A stretch of DNA of 64,000 bases from Planctomycetaceae bacterium (lineage in GTDB: Bacteria; Planctomycetota; Phycisphaerae; UBA1845; UTPLA1): positions 5,016,249-5,080,248 of the forward strand of contig CP030884.1 of assembly GCA_006969385.1 (NCBI GenBank), in the 5' to 3' direction. Below, one piece after another: positions 34,421 to 46,400 of the stretch. The notes under the pieces are model-generated. The model worked only from the letters and a program-made list of their open reading frames with translations, was not told the DNA's origin and made no database searches. How positions within the stretch are numbered: position 1 is the first letter of the stretch; the number at the start of each line of letters is the position of its first letter. A program made the position numbers and the translations under genes.

Positions 34421-37400
34421 TGCCCTCCAGCTTTCACGACGATTCGCTGTCCTGCCTTCGTCGCGAGCTCGAAGCTCTCACCGAACGTTTGCTTGAATAA
34501 TTCTTTGGCAACGTTGTGTTTGTCTGAAGCAAACAGTTTGCCAACAATCTTCGAACCGCCGTCCGGAAGCAATTTCTTCGTTAGCATACTGGCGGGACGG
34601 AAAATTTTGGCGAAGAATCCACCAGGGATAAGCGTCAGCAAATCCCACCATTCGAAGAATCTGAAGTTGCGCAAATTCCCTTGGAAGATGAGTAGCAACG
34701 TCGCAGTAATCACTTTATCGATCACATAAGAGACGGCCGTCGCCACCAGATACGTTTGGATCGAGATCGAAATCTGCAGGCCGCCCAATGAGAAAGAAAA
34801 GAGACCACTCGGATCGATATTGGAAATCGGATTGGCATGTGCATACAGGTACTTATGCAATGACACCGGATCTTCTATAAATCCTTGGAACGGATCTCTC
34901 GTAATGAATCGGCCCAATTCCTGATTGTAGTAACGGGCGCGCAGGTAGTAACTTCCGATCGCAGAATCGAACTGCTCGCCTGTGTACAGGTAATTGTTAA
35001 CCGTGGGCTGCGGCGTCGAAGGCAAGCGGCTTCCGAAAGCGGAATAGGAATAAGTATCCGTAATCGATGCGCCAGAATCCGTAAGCTGTCTGACGGAGGC
35101 CTGCCCATCGTAATGATAATACCGATCACCCTCAGGGCGCGACATTCGAATGAGATCGTCGCCGTAAAGGAATACAACGGATTCGCCCGTCGCGCGTTCG
35201 AGTAATACCTGCGCATGCGGGCGATTTTTGTCCGTAATGTAGTGGGTCGTCTCGGACCCCACGGTCTTTGACGTTCGAATTCCATCCGCGTCGTAGGTGA
35301 ACGTAGCGGTAATGGTTGCATCAATCGACCGATCGATACTTACCAACCGATTGTCGCCATCGTACGTGTACACGTCTTCGTCAGTGTCACTTTGACGCGA
35401 AAGCTGATTGCCGTTGTCGTCGTAGGTGTACGAATAGGAAGTAACGACGGGGTCGCATGGCCCCATGGCAACAGTAGGTGCCAGTTGGGAAAGCATAGCC
35501 GCGTGCAATTGTGCGTAGGCTTTATCCGCGCCCACCAACATAAGCGGTACGATCGCGCAGGAGATGACAGCCCGTTGCGTTTCCCGCCACCGTCGCCGCC
35601 TTGTCAGGCGTCTCGGTTTTCTGCGTACAATGAGTAGCGGCGCGACCATCGCACACGTCATCGTTGCGACAAAGCCAAGCGATAAATAAATATTGCCGCC
35701 ATGGTTTTGCCGCGCAACTTTCACGTCTCCGCGCATAGGCACTGCCGCACAGAGTTGTACCGATTGAGATTCGGATAACAGGCGATCGTTGATGTCGTAA
35801 GCGTAGTCAACAATCGTCGTTTCGGTCTGAGATACCGTAACTTTGCGCGTTCGATTACCGACTTTGTCGTACGTGAATGTAGTTGTGAAATTGTTGCCAT
35901 CAGGATCATTCGTGACCGTTTCCTGTGTCATCCGATGCAATTCATCGTATTGGTAGTCGACGGTACGAGCCCCTCCGGCAGCAGTATTGTGATATTCAAC
36001 GACTTGCAAACGATGCCCAGCGGGCGACAACGTATAGCCGTAATCAGAAAGGATCGTGCCGTCGGCTCGCTTGTTGGTGATCCGAGTCAACCGATTCAAC
36101 TCGTCGTATTCGTAGTCGGTCTCGGTCTGATTCTGGTGATTGATGAGCCGATCGCGATTTCCGACCGCGTCATAAAGATATTCGGTAACCAGCAACTGAG
36201 CGCCGGAGGATTCGTCGAAAACTCTCCATAAGCGGTCGAGATTGTCAAAGGCATAGGTCGTGACGCTGGTCGGATCGGCTTGGCCGGACTCGGTTAACTC
36301 AACGAGCGTTCGATTTCCGCTAGCGTCATATCCGTACCGCAGCACGTCTCCGCTCGCCTTGTATTCATACTCAAGTAAACCGCGCTCGTTATATGCGAAC
36401 GTGTCACCTCCAGCCTTAGTCTGAAGACCGGCTGGGGTGTATTCATACTTAGTTACCGGAGGATTGGCAGAAAGCTGCGTTGCTATAGTGGGCAGGGCAT
36501 CGTCACCGACAAGTATTACAAGATACAAGTCGCCATTTTCGAGGCTCATTGCATCCAAACCTGTCAATGTTAGCGCAGCGTCTATCGGACTTGTTCCCGA
36601 ACCCAAATCGAAAACCGTTGGTCCGTCATGTGCGTTTGTGAATTGAATCCGTGCACCCGTCGCGTTCTGCAGCTGGTGAGTGCAGTGAATCGTCAGTTCG
36701 GATTGGTCATCGTTGAGGTACCAAGTGACGTCTCCTATAGCCCCCGAGGGGACGGCAGGATCGAGGGTTGCACCTGTCAGTGCACCGCCCGACATCGCCT
36801 TCTGTATTAGCCTATTGTCATGGTCATACTCGAAAAGCGTTGTCTTGCCATTGAAATCCGTGTGCCGAACCTGATTACCGTTGGCGTCGTAGGCAAACGT
36901 CTCAAACTGGCCTAGCGGTAACTCCCGATATACCAATTGCCCAATTGCATCGTACGCCATTTTCGTGGATCGCCCCTCGGCGTCCACCTTCTCGATTAGG
37001 TTCCCGACTTCGTCGTAAACGAAGCGCGTCTCGCTCAACAAATGATCGAAAACACTGGTTATTCGACCGGCATAGTCATACTCAAAACTCTTGAAGCGTT
37101 CATCCTGATCGATCTCTTCGATCTTGTACCCGGCATCGTCGTATCCTACCGACGTGCTGGTGACACCGTATTGGGATGTCCCCGGATACGTAACCGTCGT
37201 CACGCGGCCATTCTTGTCGTATCCGTAATTTGTGACATGATTGCGCGCATTCTCCACGCTTATGGGCTGACCTGCCGCATTAAGCAAAGTAATCGTATCA
37301 AATGCGGCGCCATCGTTGTACGAAGTTCTGATCTGTTGATCACCGACGAATTGATACGCGGTCGTCACGACGGGCGTCGCGCCCGATGTTCTCGCTTTGT

Positions 37401-40400
37401 ACTCACGAATTTTTCGCCTGCCAGCGTCGTACTCGATTTCCACAAATGGGACTTGCGACCAATCGCCAGGATTCGTCGTCGGAGTGTACTGACGGAATTG
37501 ATTTCCGTATTGATCGAACTCGAATTTGCCGTACCGACCGTCACGGTCTTTCGTTTCAATCAGTCGGCCAACTTCGTCATACCAATACTCCTCTGTTGAA
37601 CCGTCGGGATAGGTAGAGCGGCTCAGGTTTCCCGCGGCGTCATACTGGTGTTCCACGGTAAATCCTCGTGGGTCGGTGGATGACGCAAGTTTTCCTATCT
37701 CGTTGTAACTCCTGGACGTCGAGAATCCCAGAGCATTCGTCGTTCGCGACACTCGACCCGAGAAATCGTATTCCGTTTCAGTTGTAATAACCTCAACCTG
37801 ACCGTCGGGAAGCGTTCGCGTTCGAGAATCGGCGGTACGATTTCCGTTGTTATCGTATGCGAGAGTCGTTGTGTTACCATCGTGATCGATAACTGCCGAT
37901 TGCCGACCGTAATCATCGTAATTAAACGTAGTTGTTCTTTGATTGGGATCTGTGACCGAAGACAGTCGCCCAACTTCCCATGTATTGACTGTTTCTGTAC
38001 CGGGTTCGGGGCTAACGCTACGCAGCAGATGTCCGTTTGCGTCGTAGAATAATTCGGAAAGATTTCCGAGCGGATCAACGCTGGTTTTCTGCTGACCAAA
38101 ACTATTGTACGTGTAGGCTGTCTGCCGAGGCGTGCCGCCCGGATAGGTGATCGTCTCACTCAATATCAACGAAGTTGATCCTTGGTAATCTCGCGAGGTT
38201 ACTTGACCGATCGCGTCCACCCGATACTCAATTCGCCCTTCACTGTCATATTGATTGGATTCTAACGTAGAGATCACCCACCCCAAACCGGACTCTTGTC
38301 GTAACTTGATGGTAAACGTGACGTTACCATCGTCGTTGTAGCAATGAAGCGTTCCATCACCAAGTGCGTCGATTATGGCCTCGTAGTCGGCGCATGCACC
38401 ACCAGCTACATCGGGCAGCACATATTGATTGGGGTTTTCCGCAATCGCCAAATCCGCAGGTGCGACACATTGCGCCGGAGGGTTCGCCCGGCTCGGGCGA
38501 CAATATTCGGTTTTTTCTCCGGCGGCGTCGATCACCGTAATCAGCCGATCGTTATCATCGTAAACATTGCGTCCCACGGTAATGCCGCGCGGGTCGATGA
38601 TTTCCAACAAGCCGTGATTATCGTTGTATTCAAAACTCGTCGTGAAATCGGTGCGATCGGTAACGGCGACGAGATCGCCGGCGCTATCGTATTGATAGTT
38701 GATGTCGTTTTGCTCGGGATCGATGATTTTGACGATGCGCCCTTGTCCGTCGCGCTGAATCAGCACGCCGGGACCGTTGTCCGGGAAGATACCGTTCTCG
38801 GTGAACTGAATCGACTGACCGTTACGGTTGGTCACACGAGTCAGCTTCGAGACGCCGGTACTCGGATTACGGGCGCCGAATTCGTATTCGGTGCCGTCGA
38901 GTGACGTTACTACATAACCCGTGTTCACCCATAGTGGCGAGCCGTAGACCGGGTCGTAATCCGTCGTGAGTCGACCGCCGTCGGTGAAATTCACGACCCA
39001 TTCCGGTCCGTTGCCCTTCAACCGCAGCTCGGACGTACCGGGCGATACGCGAATAAAGTCGATCGCGTTATACGAGTTCAGAAGCACCGTCGGACAACCG
39101 CTGCTGTATTGATTGGGGTTGTAATCGAGTTGGGCTGCGAATACTTCGAGCCGTCCGTCGGGCCACCGAATAGAAATGGTATGACTCAGCGCTTCGGCCA
39201 CTGCACAAGTAAAGCCGATTCCGCCGGTGTAGACTTCCCAGCCTTGTTCGATCGGGAAGGATTCCTGCAATTCGACGCGCGTGAGTTCCAGATCCCAGCC
39301 GAAGCCGAAATCTTCCTTGGTCTTGATGCGGCTGTCATAGGTTCGCACAACGGAGACCGGCACACCACCCATCTGCACTTTCATGTCTTCAAACGACATG
39401 GTGAAGTTGCCGACTTTGGCACCGCCCTTAACGGCGAACGTTTGAATCGCAACGGCCGAATTGCCTGAAACATCGTAAGCCGTTAGCAAGAGGTCGTACG
39501 TTCCGTTCACCATCTGCGTCGTGTCGAGATCACCTAACGGTGCCTCGAAACCACTCTGCCCGACGCGCTGGTAGCCGGTGTGGAATGTGTAAAACGGTCC
39601 GGTGTCACCGATCGGGCGATAGGCGAGTTCGTATCGATCGAGGTTGTTGTCAAAAGCCCACCCCCTGACCGTAACAACGCCATCGAGTTGCGGCGTGCTT
39701 GGCGGTATCTCCGGATCGTCCGCGACGTTGGACGGATACGTGATCGCGACCTGCGGGTCGGTGCTTTCCGTCGTCGCATCCGTGTTCACCGTAATCTGCG
39801 CTTCGGCGATGCCTACCTGATCGACACCATCAATCGCCGTTGCCACCATTCGATATCCACCAACGATAGTCGGCGTAAAGGGATGTGTTACTTGGTCGTC
39901 GACCAGATTGAGCGTCCATTCCTGCGGCGTGTAGCCGAACGGACCTTCGATGCGCAACGTCACCTGATCGTTGGTAATCCCGATGTCGTCCGTCGCCGTA
40001 ATCGTGATATTGACGGTGTCGTCGGTAGCCGGCGGATCGAGATCGATCTTGTCGTCATTAGGCGAGTTCAATACATCGAGCGCTATGGAGACAATTGGCG
40101 ACGCGAAGTCACCATCATCCTGTGAGAACACGCGCACGACAAATGCCTGCTCGACGGGCGGATTCACACCGTCTTCGGCGAACACGCGAAGTTCATAATC
40201 ACCTTCAGTAGTCGGCGTCCAAGTCAATTCACCAACCGTCGGATCCGCGATCTCCATATCGCCCGGCGGCGTGAAATCGGCGGGGAAGCCGTATGTCAAT
40301 TCGGCATCGTCCGGATCGACGGCTTCGATTTGATAGGTATAGGGAATCTGTACGACCGCAATGAGGGGTGGTGCCGACGTAATCGTCGGTGGAAGATTCG

Positions 40401-43400
40401 GGCCGACCGACACGACAAAGGTTTGTTCGGCCCAGCCGCCTTCCCCATCATCGGCGCGAACGGTGAATGAATAATCGCCGAAATCAACGCCGTTGGTATC
40501 CCAGGTGATCGATGCGCGCTCTTCGTCGCCGGGAAGGTCGGTGATGGCCGGCACGCCGACCATGGGTTGGTCGGTCAGCGAGAAGATCACATCATCGTCT
40601 TCGGGATCCGTCGCTTCGACGACGTATTCGAATATCGAATTCTGCGTCACGTTGCTCGGGGGTTCGGAAATAATCGTCGGCGGATTGTTGGGCGCGCCCT
40701 GCCAAACGGTGACGCTGAAGTATTGTTCGAACCAGCCACCACGATCGTCTTCCACGCGGACGCGGAAGTAATATGTACCCGTGTCGACCAAGCTCGCCGT
40801 ATCCCACTCTAGCGTTTTGGTCGTACTGTCTGGCCCGTCAATCAGTGTTGCAACCCCAACCGGCGGCTCTTCGAGCAAGCTCCATAGTAGCGGATCTTCG
40901 TCCTCGTCAACCGCCTCCATTTCGTAGGTGTACACCTCGCCGAGTTCCACCAAGTGCGATGGCGCCGTAACGATCCGCGGAGCGCGATTGGTGCCATCGA
41001 TGGATACGGTCACGAAGTACGATTGCGTGGCCCACGCGCCAGCCTGATCTTCGACGCGCACCTTAACTTCATAAGAATCGAGTGGTTGATCCGCAGCCGT
41101 CTGCCATTGAATCAAGCCCGTATTTGGATTGATCTCCATCCCGGTCGGGCTGATGTCGAGTGAATAATTCAGATCGTCGCCCGGATCGGGATCGGTTGCG
41201 TCTACTTGATAGGTGTACAACTCACCCTGCGCGACCACGAATGTCGGTTCCGACGTGATTTGCGGCGGCAGGTTTTGACCATCGAGTGAGACGGTGAGCG
41301 TGAAGTTCTGTTGTTGCCACGCGCCGTGTTCGTCGGTAACGCGCACGGAGAACGAGTTGGGGCCGACTTGGTTGAGTTGCGGCGTCCAAGTGATCAGCGC
41401 GTTGTTATTGTCGCTTTGGACGAGCGACGCACCGGTCGGTTTCTGCTGCAGCGTAATCGTCAGCGCGTCTTGCGGCGCTTGATCTTCATCGAACACGGTG
41501 ACGGCATATTGATACTCGACGCCAACTTGAGCCTGAGCCGGTGGCGTACTGGTAATCTGCGGGCCGTGATTGCCGAGCACGTTGGAGACGTAAAGCTCGA
41601 ACGTTTGCTGATACCATGCGCCGCGCGCATCGGTCACGCGGACGCGGACCAAATGGGTACCGATGTCTGCGGGATCGGTCGTATCCCAGATGATTCTCGT
41701 ATCGTCGGCGGGATCGATGATCATGCCGGCCGGTCGCTGTTCGAGCGTCATCGTCAGCACTTCATCGCAGAGTGGGCCGTCGGCCAGGTTGGCGTCGGTG
41801 TAGTCAACATCGTACGACCATTGAGTACCAGCCTGGACAAGCTGCTCGGGTAATGAGGTAATTTCCGGCGGCACGTTCGGGCACGGGTCACCGGGTTGGT
41901 TTACGCCAACGCCCCACGTTTGTCGCGCCCAAGCGCCGCCCGAGTCGGTGACCTGCACTTCAAAGAAGCGCACGCCGAGTTGTGCGGCCGTCGGCGTCCA
42001 CGTGATAAGACCCGTGTCTTCGTCAATGCTGGCGCCGGCCGGTTTTTGCAGCAATTCAAAGGTGTGCGAATCGGCGGGATCGGGGTCGCTTATCTGAACA
42101 TCGTATGTGTACTCGACGTCGATCGTGGCGGACAATTCCGGCGTCGACACGATCTGCGGCGGCGTGTTATTGCCAACGACTGATGCGGTAAGCGTGTAAA
42201 GTTGGTAACTCGGTTCGCCAGCCGGATCGTCTTGGACGGTAACCTTGATCCAGCGCATGCCGACGTCATCAATTGTCGGCGTCCAGGTGATCAACGCTTT
42301 CTTTGGCTCACCGGGAATCGGGTTAATGTCCATACCCGCCGGCGGCGCAACGAGTGGGCCGCCATCAGGACCATTTGCGGGCGCGGGTGCCAAATCGAAG
42401 TATAAAACGTCGTCATCCGGGTCGGTCGCCTCGACCATATATTCGTATTCTTCGTTGACCTGTGCCACAAACACGGGGTCGGAAACGATCTGCGGCGGTT
42501 GATTGCCGGTGCCTTCCGGATAGATGGCAAGCCCGAACGTCAGGCTCGCCCATGCCCCACGCTGATCTTCGACCACGATTCGAACGTTGTCGTAAATTCG
42601 TGGTTCGCCACCTGGGCCCAGGTCGTCGACGGTCGGATCCATCGTGATCAGACCGGGGGTGGGATCGTTGTAATCCTGAATCGACATCGATGCCGGCGCA
42701 TTCTCCAGACGGTATTCGATGAAATCATCTTCGCCATCGATGACATCCTGATCGGTGGCATCTACCTGATACGTGTATTGCGCATCGCCAACGATCGCAT
42801 ACGACTCGGGATATGGTGGTGCATGAATGACCGGTCCGTCGTTCGGAATCGGCGGAATTTGATAGACGTTTATCTCGAACTGTTGCAATACGGTATTGAC
42901 GTCGTCGGTTACGGAGATGCGAACGAAGTACGGACTGTTTTCGTAAGAACCGAGTAGCGTTTGCCATTCGATCAGCCCGTTATTGCTATCGTTGATCACC
43001 ATACCGGCGGGCTTAATTTCGAGGTTGTAGGTCAACGCGGTCCCGTCCGGATCGCCCGGGTTATCCGCATCGTAGGCCGTTACCTGATAGTCGTAGAACT
43101 CGCCTTCGGTGATGACGGTCGTCGGCAACGATGTGAACTGAGGCGGCACATTGACTGCCGTAATCGGAACGAGATACTCCATCTCTGCGAACGCACCGCT
43201 CGGATCGGTGACCTTGACTTTCACCATGGCGCCTAGCGGGTAATCCGCCGCGGCGGTTTGGGTCGGCGTCCAGAGAATCTGACCCGTCTCGGGATTGATG
43301 AGCATGCCCGCGGGTTTTTCGAGCAGTGCGTACTCCAGCGGGAAGTCTTCATCGGGATCGCTGGCTTGTATCACGCGAATGAACTGAACGCCTTCAGTCG

Positions 43401-46400
43401 CCCCACCAAGATCGAGCGTGTTAATCACCGGCGGCGCATTGCGATCTTCAACATCAATCGAGAACGCATAGGTATCCTTGCATTGCCCGCCCGCGACGGC
43501 GCGCACGCGTACCAATCGTTGACCGTTGTCGTTGAAGCCGGGCAACCACTCGATAAGACCGGTATCTTCGTCAATATCCATGCCGTTCGGTGCGACATCG
43601 AGGAAGTAGGAGATATTGGCGTCCGGCGGCTCATACGAAAGCAGAACCTGCTTGAGATAAGGCTGGCCTTCAATACCGGTTTCGCAATCTTGCATACCGG
43701 GGTCCACGCAGTCGGCGTCGCGCAGAATGACGGGGCGATCGTCGACCAGACAGGACACGATTTGCAGGAGGTAGTCCTGCTTGACCGTCACCTGCCCGTC
43801 TGTCAGACGAATATTGATAGGGTAGGTGCTGGCGACCGGATCATCGAATACGACCGTCGGGCCATCAGCCGCGTCGATTAATTCAACCCCAGCCGGAGCG
43901 AGGAACAGCGAATAGTTTTCGAATGGCAACGGGTCGTTGTCAGCATCTTCCGCTTCGATTACGTATTCGTAACGCTGGCCGGCAACACCGACGGTTTCGG
44001 GCGTGGAGGTAATGACCGGCGGCACATTTACCGCTTCCACATCAATCAGGTACGACTGCGTATCTTGAAGACCCGCGTAACTATCGAGCGCGACAATCGT
44101 AACGGGATACGGTCCATCTGCGGCGGCAGTCTGACTCGGCAACCATTGGATCAAACCGGTCGTCGAATTGATCGTCATGCCCGCGGGTGCGACATCGAGC
44201 TGGTAGTAAACCGGCAAACCTTCGGGGTCGACCGCTTCGGCGTCGTATTCGTATAGCACGCCTTCCACTGCGAAATCGGTATTTTGGTCGTCGAGGTTGG
44301 GCGGTTCCGTTACAAAATACGGAGGCCGCTGCAAAACGAATACACTCGTTTGATAGCCGAACGGCTCAGACGCACCGGTAGGAATATCCCATTCGGCCCA
44401 CAACCAGTCGGTTCCCTGCGATGGATCCAGCGTTTGACCGTCCGGCAGGATTTCGATGTATGGGACGCCGAGCCCATCTAACACACCGCCCGGAGGAACG
44501 GCGTTGACGATGGTCGTACCAGTCGGCGTTAGATTTTCGAACGTCGCATAGATCGGACCATCGGCGGGCGCTTCGCCCATGTTGACGCCGCGAATCTCAC
44601 TGCGATGGCGCACCACGCCGGGCTGATCTTCGTGCACGTGATAGCGCGCATCGAGCACGATGTTGTTGGAAAACGAAGAATACGGTGGGTTCTCCCCTTG
44701 AATCAGGATGGTGGCCTGCTCGATCTTCTCGCTACCATCCGCGTCGACCACACGCATCGCGACGGTGTATGCCTGTGGCGTGTCGTAGCTGATGCACGGT
44801 GAGAAATCGTCGGGAATGGTGCCCAGCAATTCGGCATCGAACGTACCGTCGAAATGGAAATCCCACTCGAGAATGACGATCTCATCGCACGGACCATACG
44901 CGGCACCGTCGAGGCAAATTAGTTCGCTCGGTGCGGCGATGTCGGGGGCACCCAATGACGTGGCCGGTTCGGTATCGGCGAATTCGATGATGACTTGCGC
45001 GTCTTCATACGACCCGGCTGCGTCGGTTAAGCGCACTTGAATCGTCGAGACGCCGGGATTCTGTGCGTCGCTCACGTTTGAATGCAAGACGGAGGGCGTT
45101 TGTGCGTCGGGTGCCGCGAAATCGCTTTGACCGTCTAAATCCCAAGCGAAGGATAAACCACCCGGAATGGCAGCCGTCGACTCGGACGCATCGATGCGCA
45201 ATGCGCGGCATTCAGAAACGCGCCAGACACCATCACCATCCGGTGCGATTTCATCGCCGAAGATCGCGTCGTAAACGATTAGGGTCGGAGTCGGAGGAAT
45301 TTCGCAAACATCGATGATTCCGTTTTGCGGGTCCACATCCCATTCCGGATGATCGTCCAAATCGCAGTCGTCCGGGATTCCGTTACCATTACAGTCTGGC
45401 TCGCAGGCATCGGGTTCGCCGTTTTCATTACAGTCATCAAACTCATTGCATGCGGTTTGGATGATATTGATGATTGCTGCAGGCAGATCGGTAGCGGTAT
45501 CTTCGGCGCGCACCCAAACACCGCCGGTACCCGTTGCAAGAAGATTCGCCTCGCCTTCCACACAATCGATGCTGCAACCCCAACCGGCAATTCCCGTAAT
45601 TGGTGATACGACGACATCGTGATCCAAGGCGACGTCGATGGCGTGTAGAATCGAATCGCGGTCCCATGTGTACGGCTCTATGCAGGTATCCAAGTCGTAA
45701 TCGCAATCGTAGCAACAGGGGTTTCCGTTCTCGGGACCTTCGTCGCTGATCGGAATGATGATTCGGATGCCATCGGGCCATTGATACAAGCCGGCGACCA
45801 CGGCTGTTGCGGGCCCCCAATCTTCGTATTGATCGACAAACGTGCAGCACGGCGGCGGATTGCCGGGTACCGAAGAGCCTAGCAGGTTGGTCACCGAATC
45901 GGTTAAGCACCAGCGCGTACCGGTTATTCCCAAAAGTTCGTACGTGACGTTGATGCCGTCGGCCTGCTGCAAATCCTGAAGAATCTGATCGATGGTGAGG
46001 CAGAGTACCGAGCCTTCGCCATTCATCGAACCCGACGTATCCATGACGAACACGATATGCACCGGCGGGCATCCTCCGCCGCACTCGTCGGCGACGCCAT
46101 CGCCGTCGCAGTCGTTCAACGTTCCGTCAGCGAGATCGCATTCATCCGGTCGGCCATTGTCATCGCAATCGTGACTGACGAGGCCGTTACCATCCGGATC
46201 GGTGATGTCGATATCGCAGTCATCCGGCACGCCGTTTTCATTACAGTCGAGCGCCGGATCGCACTCGACTTCACAGGTGTCGGTAATGCCGTTGCCATTG
46301 CAATCCGGCCCCGAACACGGATCGACCGAACAACAGCCCACGTAATCCTGGCAGCATCCACCGGCCTCAAACGTTTCTTGTCGCTGCTGCGTTTGTGGAT

